Source of the DNA: Haemaphysalis longicornis
Taxonomy: Eukaryota; Arthropoda; Arachnida; Ixodida; Ixodidae
DNA length: 64,000 bases
Assembly (NCBI GenBank): GCA_013339765.2
Contig: CM023457.1
Coordinates: 50,989,745 to 51,053,744 of the forward strand
Direction of reading: 5' to 3'
Shown here piece after piece: positions 34,285 to 44,257 of this stretch; positions within the stretch are counted from its first letter, which is position 1, and the number at the start of each line of letters is the position of its first letter. The notes below the pieces were generated by a model. The model saw only the letters and a program-made list of their open reading frames with translations, did not search any database and was not told where the DNA came from. A program made the position numbers and the translations under genes.

Positions 34285-34500
34285 GACGCTTACGGATAAG
34301 CGGTGGAGTTTAGAAATTTTCCGAGCATTGCTGACCAGCAATCCAATGGCCTTGAACAAGCACAACGCGCGATATTGCCCACGTTATGCTAGCTCGAAAA
34401 TATGGCCGAATATCACATTATAAGCACAAATTTATAACAACATCCTGATTGTGTATACAAAGTCGTCTACTGTATGCGGTAGCTTGAAAATGTACCGCAT
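34285..34500. other. Unassigned
   Basis: Short unassigned stretch. Confidence 0.2.
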
Positions 34501-34737
34501 ACCCGCCGCGGTGGCTCAGTGGCTATGGCGTTACGCTGGTGAGCACAAGGACGCGGGTTCGAATCCCGTCCGCGGCGGCCGCTTTTCTCATGGAGGCGAT
34601 AAAGCAAAAACGCCCGTGTGTTCGAAATTCCGGGCACGTCACGTTCCCCGGGTGGTCAAAATTAATCCGGAGCCCTCCAGTAGGGCGCGCCTCATCGCTT
34701 GTGTAGCGTCGGCGCGATAAACCCTACAATCAAATCA
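34501..34737 (+). mobile_element. Ruka-type SINE, copy 5 (complete)
   Basis: CCCGCCGCGGTGGCTCAGTG (A box), GCGGGTTCGAATCCCGTC (B box), GGCCGCTTTTCTCATGGAGG, AATTAATCCGGAGCCCTCC and the tail CTACAATCAAATCAAT. Confidence 0.95.
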
Positions 34738-35177
34738 ATAAAAAGAAAATGTACAGCATACGGGCTATTGGGGAATCATAACCACAAATATAACTATCAT
34801 CATCATCAGGATGTTATTTGTGAGCCAGGAGTAGAATATTTGCACTCTTGTACAGACTCCCAATTCGGAATGTATGTTTTGCTGGAGAAGAGGCCATTGC
34901 GCAGGTAATCAAAAGCCCGCTTTTAGTGCAAGCGTTGCTTAAGCTCGTACACAGTCAACGTGGAGACAATTCCAGAGTGAGAAGTGCAGCAGCCGTCTCT
35001 CGAGGCTATCTTCATGCTTTAAAGCTATTGTGCAACGCTTCCTTCCCTTGGAAACGAACATGAATTTCCTGTGTGCTCCTATCGCGGGCGCCAGTGGAGC
35101 CAATATCAGACCAAGCAGAACAGTTCCGCTTTCATCATCGGCAATACCTTCCGGATCTAGTTGTCTGCCGGTATGAC
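34738..35177. other. Unassigned
   Basis: Between two SINE copies. No gene supported; a CATCATCAT patch at 34797 may be a remnant of an RTE-like tail. Confidence 0.25.
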
Positions 35178-35412
35178 ACCCGCCGCGGTGTGGCTCAGTG
35201 GCTGGCGTTGCGCTGCTGAACGACGAGGCCAAGCGGGTTCGATTCCGGCCGCGGGGCCGCTTTTCTCATGGAGGCGACAGCGAAAACGCCCGTGTGTTCG
35301 AGATTTTCGGCGCACGTTAAAGATCCCCAGTGGTCAAAATTAATCCGGAAGCCCTCCACTACGGCGCGCCTCATCGCCTGCGTTGCGTCGGCGCGTAAAA
35401 CCCTGCAATCAG
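35178..35412 (+). mobile_element. Ruka-type SINE, copy 6 (complete, several small indels)
   Basis: All landmarks present (CCCGCCGCGGTGTGGCTCAG, GCGGGTTCGATTCC, CACGTTAAAGATCCCC, AATTAATCCGG, CCTGCAATCAGAATC). Several single-base gains and losses are seen relative to copies 4 and 5, for example one G fewer in the GGCCGCGG-GG run and an extra TG in the head. Confidence 0.93.
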
Positions 35413-35969
35413 AATCAGACTGCCGGCTTGACAACTTGTGCATAGATGCGTGGCGGTGTAGCCCTTGCTAAAGGGATGGCGGCCGACGCTTATTAGGTGC
35501 GGAGTACCTTAGGACCGCACAATGTCCGTTCGTGTCTGGGCGCATAGCGTTTACAATCGCAAAAAATCGCACAGGCACCGGCAGGATTCGAGCCTGTGTC
35601 TGATAGACCAGGCAGAGTTAGTGTCAGTCGTCTTGCCCATTGGGCTTTGACCGTGAGTTAGTACCCGAGAGTCAAACGGTTTACTCCCTTGCCTGCAACG
35701 GTGCGGAGTGCCTTAAGACCTCCCAATGTCCGTCCGCGTCCATCCGTGCGCACACCACCATCAAGCGAAAACCAAGCGAAGTCCGATTTGAGCCGTCAGT
35801 TGAAGTTTCATTTAGGTGCAACTCACAAGTCAAATCGAATGACGGTCGGGGCGCAAATCGGATGTCACTCGGGGCGCAACATGGATATCATTTCGAGTCC
35901 CCGTACTCCGCACCCTCGCCATCATCCACAGAGTGGAGAGGCTGCCATTTTCAAACACTACTGAATAGA
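35413..35969. other. Unassigned; tRNA-like fragment at 35573-35652 (minus)
   Basis: On the minus strand CCCAATGGGCAAGACGAC and, downstream, CAGGCTCGAATCCTGCC resemble A and B boxes of a serine/leucine-like tRNA, but arm pairing is poor. A GGTGCGGAGTRCCTTARGAC sequence occurs twice (35497, 35700), so this is a short duplicated repeat. Confidence 0.35.
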
Positions 35970-36099
35970 AACTGAATGCAGGCGTACTGGCTAGGGACAG
36001 TACACCGGAATAGCAAGGGTTTGTTTTTCTTTTGCTGCCATTTGATATTGGCATTCTTTTGCCCTTTCGTCCCGTTTCTTTGCCTCTGTCTCGGTTGTA

Positions 36100-36505
36100 C
36101 ATTAGCGGACGGACCTAGCCGTGCAAGGAGTGCCGGCGTTTGCCCCGCCCGAGCAGGACCTCTGAACAGTGTGATGATGTGGCCGAAAGGCGAGGAGTTG
36201 CAACCCCAAGCAGCCAGACCCCCGGGCAATCCCCAACGGGGTGTGTGCCGGAGTGGCCGAGCGAGAGGAAGCAGTCGGGTGTGTGGATCCGGCGGAAGGT
36301 CTGCGGTAGAACGTCTGTCGCTGTGAATGGTACCGGTAGGGAAGACGCCAGTGCCGGGTGAAACGACGAGTTCCGGACGCAGCCCAACAGGCTCGGCATC
36401 CCGATCGGCGCCCGGTGTGGGCGTGACCCTAGTTCGAGTTTGCCGGCGCCGCCCGGTGGCGTATTTCCAAACGCTTCGATGCACAGAGCACTCACGTGAC
36501 ATGTT
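36100..36505 (+). repeat. GC-rich repeat, one arm of a divergent inverted pair
   Basis: Ends in CGTATTTCCAAACGCTTCG and ATGCACAGAGCACTCACGTG (36459-36500). These are mirrored by CACGTGGGTGCTCTGTGCAG then CGAAGCGTTTGGAAACACGC at 37354-37395. The arms are about 70 bp and enclose a LINE scrap. The interior has no convincing coding frame. Confidence 0.5.
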
Positions 36506-36859
36506 TGTTCGCGCGATGGAGTGCGCTAGTTAAGCCTGGTCATTGGCTGCGCCGCAAACCTGAAGCGACCTAAAGCATACCAAACCACCATTATTAACAA
36601 AAATCGCGTAGATTTGAGCTTAGAAAAAAAAATTAGAAAAAGAAATGAGCAATAAAAAAAACTAAGAAATAGACCTGCTGGGGCTCGAACCTAAGCCACC
36701 AGCGCCATTACTGAGTACTGTACGTCGAGGCTACAGAACGCTTTTTTTTTGTTGCCTGCTTTGACATTTCTACAGTACATCACACGTCATGTCATATTGT
36801 AATGATACGTCAACCATACTTGGCTGACTCAGTGGTTTTAAAACCTTCTAAGACACACT

Positions 36860-37300
36860 AAATCGTCAAGCACAGGCAACCACTCAGGGGGATCATCCTC
36901 TGCACGAAACTCTTCCCGTATATACTGTACGCTTTCAATAAATTTTCCCTGACAGGCCGGGCATTTATAGCCGCATTCCTCACCGCCATTCTCGTCCTCC
37001 TTATACTATGAAGACTGAGGAGCATGATCAAATCGTACGGCACACCGCCCTCATTTTTCACGGGTAGGAACCGAATTCCGCGTGGGGTTATGGGTAAGTC
37101 TTTCTTTAACGTACGTTGGAGGACGTCTCAGTGGAACACTGGGTCCCAACAGTCGATGAAGACGTGATTAATAGTTTCCGGCTTTTTGCACAGACTGCAG
37201 TCGGTTGTCCACGGCACAAAAATGCATCTTTCTGCTAACCAAGTATTTACGGGAAGGGTTTCACTGTGTAGTTTAAACAAAAAGGACTCGAAGCTGTGGG
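36860..37300 (-). pseudogene. Tx1/L1-like LINE C-terminal fragment
   Basis: Minus strand: SETLPVNTWLAERCIFVPW, TTDCSLCKKPETINHVFIDC, VLQRTLKKDLPITPRGIRFL and GGVPYDLIMLLSLHSI, with one stop. These match the C-terminal part of the LINE at 48890-50515 (LCKKPESAEHIFLHC, VLHRTLKK). Confidence 0.75.
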
Positions 37301-37344
37301 CTCGTTTTAGCAGGCGCTCAAAAGAATAGCGCGCGCAGTGACAT

Positions 37345-37420
37345 CACACATGTCACGTGGGTGCTCTGTGCAGCGAAGCGTTTGGAAACACGCCACCCGG
37401 TGGTCCAGTAGCTCCGGGGC
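37345..37420 (-). repeat. Second arm of the inverted pair (see 36100-36505)
   Basis: CACGTGGGTGCTCTGTGCAG and CGAAGCGTTTGGAAACACGC correspond in reverse to 36459-36500. Confidence 0.55.
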
Positions 37421-37722
37421 AGCAGCCGGGGCCCGGCCCGCGTCCCTCCCGCCGGCGAGGGCGACAACGAGGGATCGCGCTACGACCTACGAGGCGACGC
37501 CGCCGCGTCGACCCGCCGGCCGATCGAAGTCCATGTGACGTTTCGATTTTGTGTGTCTAGCTTCAGTTTTGACGTCCCGTGCAATGTTATCGTTCCTTTG
37601 TGTAATATCCATGTCCGTTCGTTTGGCCTAATATAATCACCTGCGTGACCTACCACTCCCGTCCAAATCTGAAAGAAACGTAACGTGCCCACCCTTAAAA
37701 GCTATCCGGAAAACACGTCATA

Positions 37723-38242
37723 TAAAGGTTTGTATTCCAACAACAGAGGACTCTCTAGTAGCCAGGGCCTGTTAGGAAATAGGATATCGTTAAGAGTCAG
37801 TGGACCACTCCTGGCGTGCTCGAAGTTACTAAAAATAAACCGGCCACTCATCTGAAAGTGACAAGTGCAGAGAGGATTCGCATATGGCTGAGGCCGTTAT
37901 CTAGCTTCAGTTGTTGCAGTGCGCGCGCCCCGTGAAACTGGCACGATCTGTTCCTTCGTTGTTTAATTCTATGCTGGAGTTTGGTTTCGCTATTGGGGAA
38001 TCGCCCTTTTTCTTCGGTGTAGCCTTTTGCGCATTTCGATGCTCCATTCTTCTGCGGGCTGGAAGCCTTCTGGATTTGAAACCCTACTGCGCGGCCCTCC
38101 TTCACGAAACACGCTATTCGCGGCAAATCACCAATATTCAAATAGGTTTGTATTCCCCAACAACTAGAGGACTCTCCTAGTAGTCCAGTGCCTGTTAGGA
38201 AATAGGATATCGTTAAAAGAGTCACGTGGGACCACTCCAGCG
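37723..38242. repeat. Duplicated segment, copies at 37723 and 38140
   Basis: GTTTGTATTCC...GAGGACTCT...CTGTTAGGAAATAGGATATCG occurs twice about 417 bases apart. Relative to the second copy the first lacks many single bases (for example AACAACAGAGG against AACAACTAGAGG). The pattern is one-base deletions, not substitutions. Confidence 0.7.
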
Positions 38243-39055
38243 CGTGCTCTGGGAAGTTCACTAAAAAAATTAAAGCCGTTCCACTCGATCTGAAAGCTGT
38301 CGGAAGTGCAGAGAAGGGATTCGCCATAATGGGCTCCAGCGCCGTTATCCGCTCACTGCTACCACCCAACGCATTTAAAACTTCCCGGCTTCGCAGTGCT
38401 CGCGCGCCCCCTGCCTGAAACTGCGCCAGCCGGACTTCTATTCTCTTTGCGCTTGGTTTAATTTCTTATGCTGGAGCTCTTTTGCGTCATTTCGAACGCA
38501 CCGTTTTTTTCTTGCGCGGTTGAAGCCTCTCTGCGGCATTTCGAACGCGCCATTTTTTTCTTGCGCGGCTGGAGCCTTTCTGCGGTATTTCGAACGCTCC
38601 ATTCTTTTCTTGCGTGGCTGGAGCCTTTCTGCGGCATTTCGAATGCGCCATTCTTTTCTTGCGCGGCTGGAGCCTTTCTGCGATCGGCATTTCGAACACG
38701 CCATTTTTTTCTGCGGGGCCGCTTTTTTCGCTTACTATCGTAAAAACTAACCCAACGAGCGTTGCTAACTAAATGAACGCGGGGGCTGCCGATTATATAC
38801 ACAGATTTTGCCTGAAATGCGCTAAACAACGGGGAGATGACAAGCGCCAGCGCTTCACGAGGTTCGAACGGTTATGACTATTTAAACCGCGTGGTTTTTC
38901 GAAGCCTCAGCGTGACTACCTGACCCCGGTACAGAAGGGTTTAGTTGGGTCCGTTATCTCGCTGCGCCGCCTGATTCCGGCAGTCGCATCGACCATTAGC
39001 GAGCTAAGACGACAAGGCGAGCCCATAAAGTGCTCTACACTTAAAAAGTTTGACG
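38243..39055 (-). repeat. 0.55-kb dispersed repeat, copy 3, with internal expansion
   Basis: Reverse orientation to copies 1 and 2: GATCTGAAAGCTGTCGGAAG at the left (end of copy 1 reversed), ACAAGCGCCAGCGCTTCACG at 38838 and GACGACAAGGCGAGCC at 39008. It is longer than the other copies because of a 49-bp tandem array in the middle and a duplicated GGTACAGAAGGG-type spacer. Confidence 0.75.
38482..38727. repeat. 49-bp minisatellite, about five units
   Basis: Units begin near 38482, 38532, 38581, 38630 and 38679. Each reads GCATTTCGAACGCGCCATT then a T-rich CTTGCGCGGCTGGAGCCTTT block. The last unit has a GATC insertion. It is nested in copy 3 of the dispersed repeat and absent from copies 1 and 2. 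Confidence 0.88.
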
Positions 39056-39179
39056 CCACCTGTATACTACACAATGGACACAGGAATGATGAGGTAAGGT
39101 TCAGCTCATAAAGCCACGCCGGTGTTCGCCCTGAATTTGTCCGGATGCGGAGCAGCAGTGACGCCACTACAGTTTTCAT

Positions 39180-39912
39180 TCCTTCGATAACGCAAGGTTG
39201 GTATTGTGTACGACAAAGGGACTACAGATTTTCGGTAATGGTCGTCATTAGAATCCGCCCTTCATCTGAAGCCGTTTTCGAAAAACAAGTACTATATGAA
39301 ATTGCTTGCCGCGCGGCAGCAGTTGAATCGTCTGCAGAGTGGTGGACCGAGACGAAGGACAGGTACGATACCTTTCAGGGTATCACCAAATATTATAGAA
39401 ATTGTAGGAGGGTGCTGGCACCGCCTCACCCCGAGCTAACCAGGGAGGAAGCGTCCACGTTCAGACAGCTGCAGACGAATTCACTGATGACCCCGGTCGT
39501 CATGAAGCACATACAGCCAGAACTCTATACGGACGACACGTGCGTGTTATGTAACAATGCTAGGGCCTCGACCGCCCACTTACTCTGGGACTGTGAAGTG
39601 CGACCTAACGAGGCGGCAACCAGGACAGACCTACCGCCGTGGATCCAAGAAGCAGTGCGCAGTTGTGACAAGGACACCCAACTATCAGCCGTCCAGCAGG
39701 TCCTGGCGGCCCTCGAAAAGCAGCACCGGAGCGAAAGCTGCGGGGCGACGCCCTCCCTTACGGGGCAGCGGCGTCCAACCCCGTAGGGAGTAGCGAAGGG
39801 GTGGTCCGAGTAGGGGTGACGTCGGGATCGACGAGTGGCTACGTCCGGGCGCAGTGTACACACTGTGTCTGTTGCAGGCATTCAACAAAGTCTTCCTTCC
39901 TTCCTTCCTTCC
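39180..39912 (+). pseudogene. LINE 3' end with zinc-knuckle and (CTTC)n tail
   Basis: The open frame 39145-39786 reads AAAVESSAEWWTETKDRYDT, EEASTFRQLQTNSLMTPVVM, then DDTCVLCNNARASTAHLLWD. C-x2-C-x8-H-x4-C is the LINE C-terminal knuckle. It ends in CAACAAAGT followed by CTTCCTTCCTTCC (39889-39911). It is the least broken LINE C-terminus here (about 165 uninterrupted codons). Confidence 0.82.
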
Positions 39913-40959
39913 CGTCCAGCTTGACAGCACTCCAACGTGTAAGGGTATATATACCCGCAAGAAGCGAGCAACCGTTTTCACTGAGCTCCTGGACGAGACG
40001 TAAGGTGTGTGGCACGTCCTACCTACGAGAGAGGAAGACGGGGGGAGAAAGAAACTATATCGGGCGAGGCCGAGCCCTAACGAGTGTTCCTTAGGTGGGG
40101 CACCAGGTAATCCGGAGCCCTAGCAGTCACCAGGAGCTTCAGCTCGGAAGATGATAACCGGGTTCTGGGAGAGTTGTTGGGTAAGACGAGGGATGTAAAA
40201 AGGCATTCCCATATGGCGTCTGGCGTGGTTCCTCCAGCGCCACATGCTTGCATGGTAGTTTGGGTGTGGGTATAATGTGAGATGGATATGGTGGAGGACG
40301 TGTCTGGTGGGGAGGGTATGGAAGTCTAAGCTGCAAAAACGAGCTTGACTTAGAAAACGAGGAGCGCTGAGGGTCGTTACAAAAAGAGCGATGAAGACGA
40401 CGGCAGTAAGGGGGGATGGGGGCAGATGTCATTTGACCTTCAAAGCAAGGAAACCGAGGGGGGGGGGGGGGGGCGGTGCTGAAGTGTGCTTCCTGATCAG
40501 TGCGTACCGCAACCAACTTTTGGTACCTGGATTTTCTTCGATGGGAGGCACAAGTTCCGCTTTTGCATGAGCTTCACTAGAACCATGGCATGGTTCAGCT
40601 TGAATACTGTGCTGTGAAGTGTTTGGTTCAATGATGGTCAGCTACATAAAACGTCATTCCTCACATTACTACAGAGCTGTAAGGCCCCTGTCATACGTAG
40701 ATGACAGGGGCCTCACTGTCGAACTGACGTGGATGTCGAACAGGCAGGGCATTACGTTGTGTGAACGCCGTGAACATGTTTTCTTAGACCAGTAACACAA
40801 ATCCAAAAGGACGCGTGCCGTTGGACGCGTGCCGTTGGTTCTTACTGTTTTATTGTTTTGGTGACGCTTCGCTGCGCCAACACTTTGCTAAGCGAGCGGC
40901 GCGATTTGCGTGTTTTGAAAGCGCGATGCCTTCGTTGCAGCCGCGCTCACTGTTGTTCT
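39913..40959. other. Unassigned; G(16) run and a perfect hairpin
   Basis: 39930-40520 resembles LINE-like GC-rich sequence on the minus strand, but I could not place it. A G run lies at 40457-40473. A 13-bp perfect hairpin is listed separately. A 15-bp direct duplication, GACGCGTGCCGTTGG, lies at 40810-40839. Confidence 0.3.
40682..40713. repeat. Perfect 13-bp hairpin (AGGCCCCTGTCAT)
   Basis: AGGCCCCTGTCAT, a 6-base loop (ACGTAG), then ATGACAGGGGCCT. The stem is perfect and GC-rich, with no T run after it. It could be a tiny palindromic element or a structured RNA. Confidence 0.7.
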
Positions 40960-41025
40960 AAAAAAATTAGCATTGGCTTAGCTCGGCTATGCCAGGATAT
41001 ACGTAGCGTGAGCTAAGGTTCAGCT

Positions 41026-42908
41026 GGGGCCCTATTCTCTACTGCGCAAATTGCCAGCAATTCGCCATGTTTGCCGGCAGCTGGGGTCCTATTCTCCAAA
41101 GCTAGTGATAAACTCTATGCTATTCTCTACTGCACAAATTGCCGGCAATTCGCCATGTTTGCCGGTAATTTGCCGGAGGTCTTTTCTCATTGGCTTTCAA
41201 TTTTTGGTCACGTGCTTCCGGTTGACAAAGCGGTTGTGTGTGCTGTCATTTTGACGTTTTATGACGTTTGCGGGCAGCAGTTCTAAAGTTTGCCTTATTT
41301 CTCTTTACTGAAAGCGCATAATTCTTGGCCGGCAATGAAACACCTGCATACTAAAAGCACTAGACAAGGCTGGTCTTCGCTATTCAACAACAATAATGCC
41401 TGTAATACACGCCCTCTCTGTGATTGGCTGAGAAGGCATGACGTAATTTAACAGTTGGCGGGAACGATTACGTCATGCACTGGCAACTTCAGCCTGCGTA
41501 AAAGTGACGTAATGCTACGTAACAGCTTGAAAATAGTGGCTGTTTTTCCACAAAATACAAGCAAAATAGGGCAAAAATATTGGGCCCATTTCCCTGCGAG
41601 AGGCACTCGAGTAAATGCGTCGCATAGGGGGTGGGTGTATTGCGTTAACGTTTAGTGTTTGGGGAGTTGGTAGTAGTGAATGCGTTGTATCAGCAGCTTC
41701 TTGACGTAGTTTGAATGAGTCAAGGATATAAGGCGCGTTCGTAGCCCTCCATTCTGTGTCGGCTTTGTGGCGCAGTGGGTAGAGCACATGTACCTTGCGT
41801 TCCGCCCCGCATGGGTCGTGGGATGCGAAACCAGGCGCGCCGGTAAGTATTATTTTTTTATATAGTGTAGGGGGAGGGGTGCGGACTACGATGGACAACT
41901 AGAACGGGTGACATCGTGAGTTAAAGAAATGCTCTGCATTTAAAAATTGCCCCGGCGTTCGGCGCCGTGAAATGTCCGCCAATTTGCAGCAGACATGATG
42001 TTTAAAGCATGTTTTCTAAGGAAACAAATTATAGTTTCAACTGCTTCCAAGTTAGCGATCATGAAGCATAGAAATAAAGTGCAGTATTTTGCTTTTATGT
42101 TTGGCAATAAAATAAAAATTACTTGTTTGGCGTAACCACAACATAAGAGGGCAGTACAAGCCTCTCCATGATAAAGAGAACCCCAATGCATGGCATTTGT
42201 CCATACTTGTCCTAGTGAGCTCTTGGGTCACATGATCGACCTCAAGAAAAAAATAACAAAGAAAAGTGACTCTTTGGTTCATTACAGCGATGATTGAAGT
42301 CGAGATTGACGAATGAGTGAATCGGCGACATTAGTGCGCTCCGCGGTTATCAGGCGTAGCGCTCCTTTGCTCTCATCTGTCATAGAAGGGATGGTCGCGG
42401 CCGTCTTTCTCTGTGATCACGCCATAAACTTGTAAAATAGCAGCAGACGATGGCGTGGCGGCGGTGGCGGCAGGGAAGTGATAACGGAAACAAAAGCTTG
42501 CATTGAAGCAGAGAGCCCAGCTATGTTACTAAAAGCGATTAAATAATAATAGAATACGGTAAAACAATTTCGTGATGTTCTTTAGCTCGACATCCGCCTT
42601 TCGCTCGCTTTTGGATCACGTTACTCGATCGCCTTGTGGTGTTGACGCCCAAATTTGACTTCCAGAAATGTGTTTTTCTTGTCAGCCTCAGCTACCGTCT
42701 TAATTTTTATAGTGCATGCCAAGTGTTTTTATATCTTTCTTGCACAATATTTGATGCCTTGGTTGCGATCTTTATGAGTGAATCGTCAAATTACACTGCA
42801 AGTCGTCATAGCTATAGGTGCAGCACGTCACTGATCGCTTACGTCGTGCTTACGCAAAAAAACATGGCGAATTGCCGGGAATTCGTGCAGTCGAGAATAT
42901 GGCCCCTG
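41026..42908. mobile_element. Inner element with GGGGCC-TATTCTC inverted ends
   Basis: The left end GGGGCCCTATTCTCTACTGC then GCAATTCGCCATGTT is mirrored by AACATGGCGAATTGCCGGG and GAGAATATGGCCCC. It splits the outer element at CAGCT/GG|TTATTC, which is intact at 26229. The left end sequence is repeated three times in tandem (41026, 41082, 41112). No transposase recognised; about 1.88 kb. Confidence 0.72.
41752..41850 (+). other. tRNA-like segment inside the inner element
   Basis: TTTGTGGCGCAGTGGGTAGA (41765-41784) is an excellent pol III A box (TGGCGCAGTGGG). The expected B box is only weakly present (GGGATGCGAAACC at about 41820). Probably a decayed tRNA-derived SINE, not a working tRNA gene. 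Confidence 0.35.
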
Positions 42909-44257
42909 GTTATTCTTAGGTTTCCTGGTTGTCTAGGATTAGCTGATTATCCATGCTTACTGCCGCTAAAACGATTTCCAATCCATTTCAATCCATTCCA
43001 GTCCGGTCCGGTGCGGTCCAGTCACTGCTCCTAGCGCATGCGCAGCATGGATCTTCAGGAGCCACGCGAAATGGCTATCAAGCGGCTCCGGCGCACAGCT
43101 GGGCACGCGCCCGCCCCAGTGCGTCTGCCGCGGCTATGACGTCACTCCTCTAGAATGCGCAGACCGGTGAATGTGCAGACCCAATTCTATACACACCCGT
43201 ACTCCAACTGGATTCCAATCCAATGAAATACAATCCAATTTAATCCAACCCAATCCAATTCTAATCCAATGCTCTTCGCGCTTGCGCAGCACGGCCCTTC
43301 AAGGTCCACGCGAAACTGCTCAGCCTCGGCCAGTGTATGCCTTACGCTACAAAAAATATGCGAAGCGTGCATGCGCACGAAGCTGCAAGACAGGATAGGA
43401 GAATCCTTCTCTCCGCTTCGACGAGCAAGGGCCAACCTTCTCCTCCTTTTCAGCGGCCAAGGCAGGAATAACGGCCTGGAAAGCCGCGTTTAGATCCAAG
43501 GAAAGCACCCCAAGCTGCTAAGTAGCTTCGAGTGCTTTCGAATGTTCCTCAACACCCCCTTCTGTGGCAGGTGATAAGGACGCACTGCCTATCCTGTGGA
43601 CCAGACCACAAAATAATGCTCAGATTTATTCTGTGGTGCAGACCACAAGGTTATGTCCTGTTTGTAGCGAACTCTACAGGGTGGTAATGTCACCCGAAGT
43701 CAAAGGCAGTAGTAGAGTCTCGGGTTTTTGGTGCTAACGCCCTGGGTTTGAGTCCCAGCAGTTATGTGGTTTTTGTAGCGTTAGCTACACTGGCCGAGGT
43801 TGAGCAGTTACGCGTGGCTCCTGGAGAGCCGTGCTGCACAAGCGCGAGGAGCAATGACGTCACACCACGCACAGAACGTTGCTCGCTGCCTGGAGTCTCT
43901 CACACACCCCACGCGCCCAGCGTCTTCGCCGACCTCCGTTCCGCACGTGGCGGCCCGGTCCACTTGATGGTCATGCGAGGGGAGGCCGGGTGTGCAACCG
44001 ATCGTGTTTCGCAACAACACCGGCGTGCGCCTGTGGAACCAGCTTAGCTCTGGGGCGATTGCTGACGCTGCCCCAGAGCCGCTTGATAAATACACACGTG
44101 TCATGCGCATACCGTGTGTGTGTGTCATTGAAACAGCAGTAAGCATGATAATCAAGCTAATCCTAGACAACCAGGAAAGCTAAGAATAACCAGCTGAACC
44201 TTAACTCACGCTACGCATATTCTGGCATAGCCGAGCTAAGCCTCTGCTATTTTTTTA

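Larger units (their letters stand above)
40960..44257. mobile_element. Composite palindromic element (outer), AATCC-array family
   Basis: The left arm (TTGGCTTAGCTCGGCTATGC, CGTAGCGTGAGCTAAGGTTC) is mirrored at the right (GAACCTTAACTCACGCTACG, GCATAGCCGAGCTAAGCC). The arms extend about 140 bp once the inner insertion at 41026-42908 is removed. It contains AATCC-rich arrays at 42974-43022 and 43200-43272. A further inverted pair lies at 43262-43350 and 43775-43850 (CAGCACGGC, TCGGCCAGTGTA). No transposase-like frame. Confidence 0.7.

Noticed and set aside
7350..35412. Candidate tRNA genes at A/B-box matches
   Set aside because: The matches belong to Ruka SINE copies, which lack a complete cloverleaf and carry the SINE body and CAATC tail.
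38482..38727. Possible CRISPR-like direct repeats
   Set aside because: Units are contiguous 49-bp tandem repeats without variable spacers, in animal nuclear DNA.
38438..38829. Repetitive protein with RKKRM/AAERLQPRKK units
   Set aside because: It is the translation of the 49-bp minisatellite in a non-coding repeat. It has frames on both strands and no flanking exon signals.
38916..39179. Minus-strand frame with CPLC and HFMGSPC, at first read as a LINE zinc-knuckle
   Set aside because: Most of it lies inside the third copy of the 0.55-kb dispersed repeat (TAAGACGACAAGGCGAGCC), so the spacing of Cys/His is chance.
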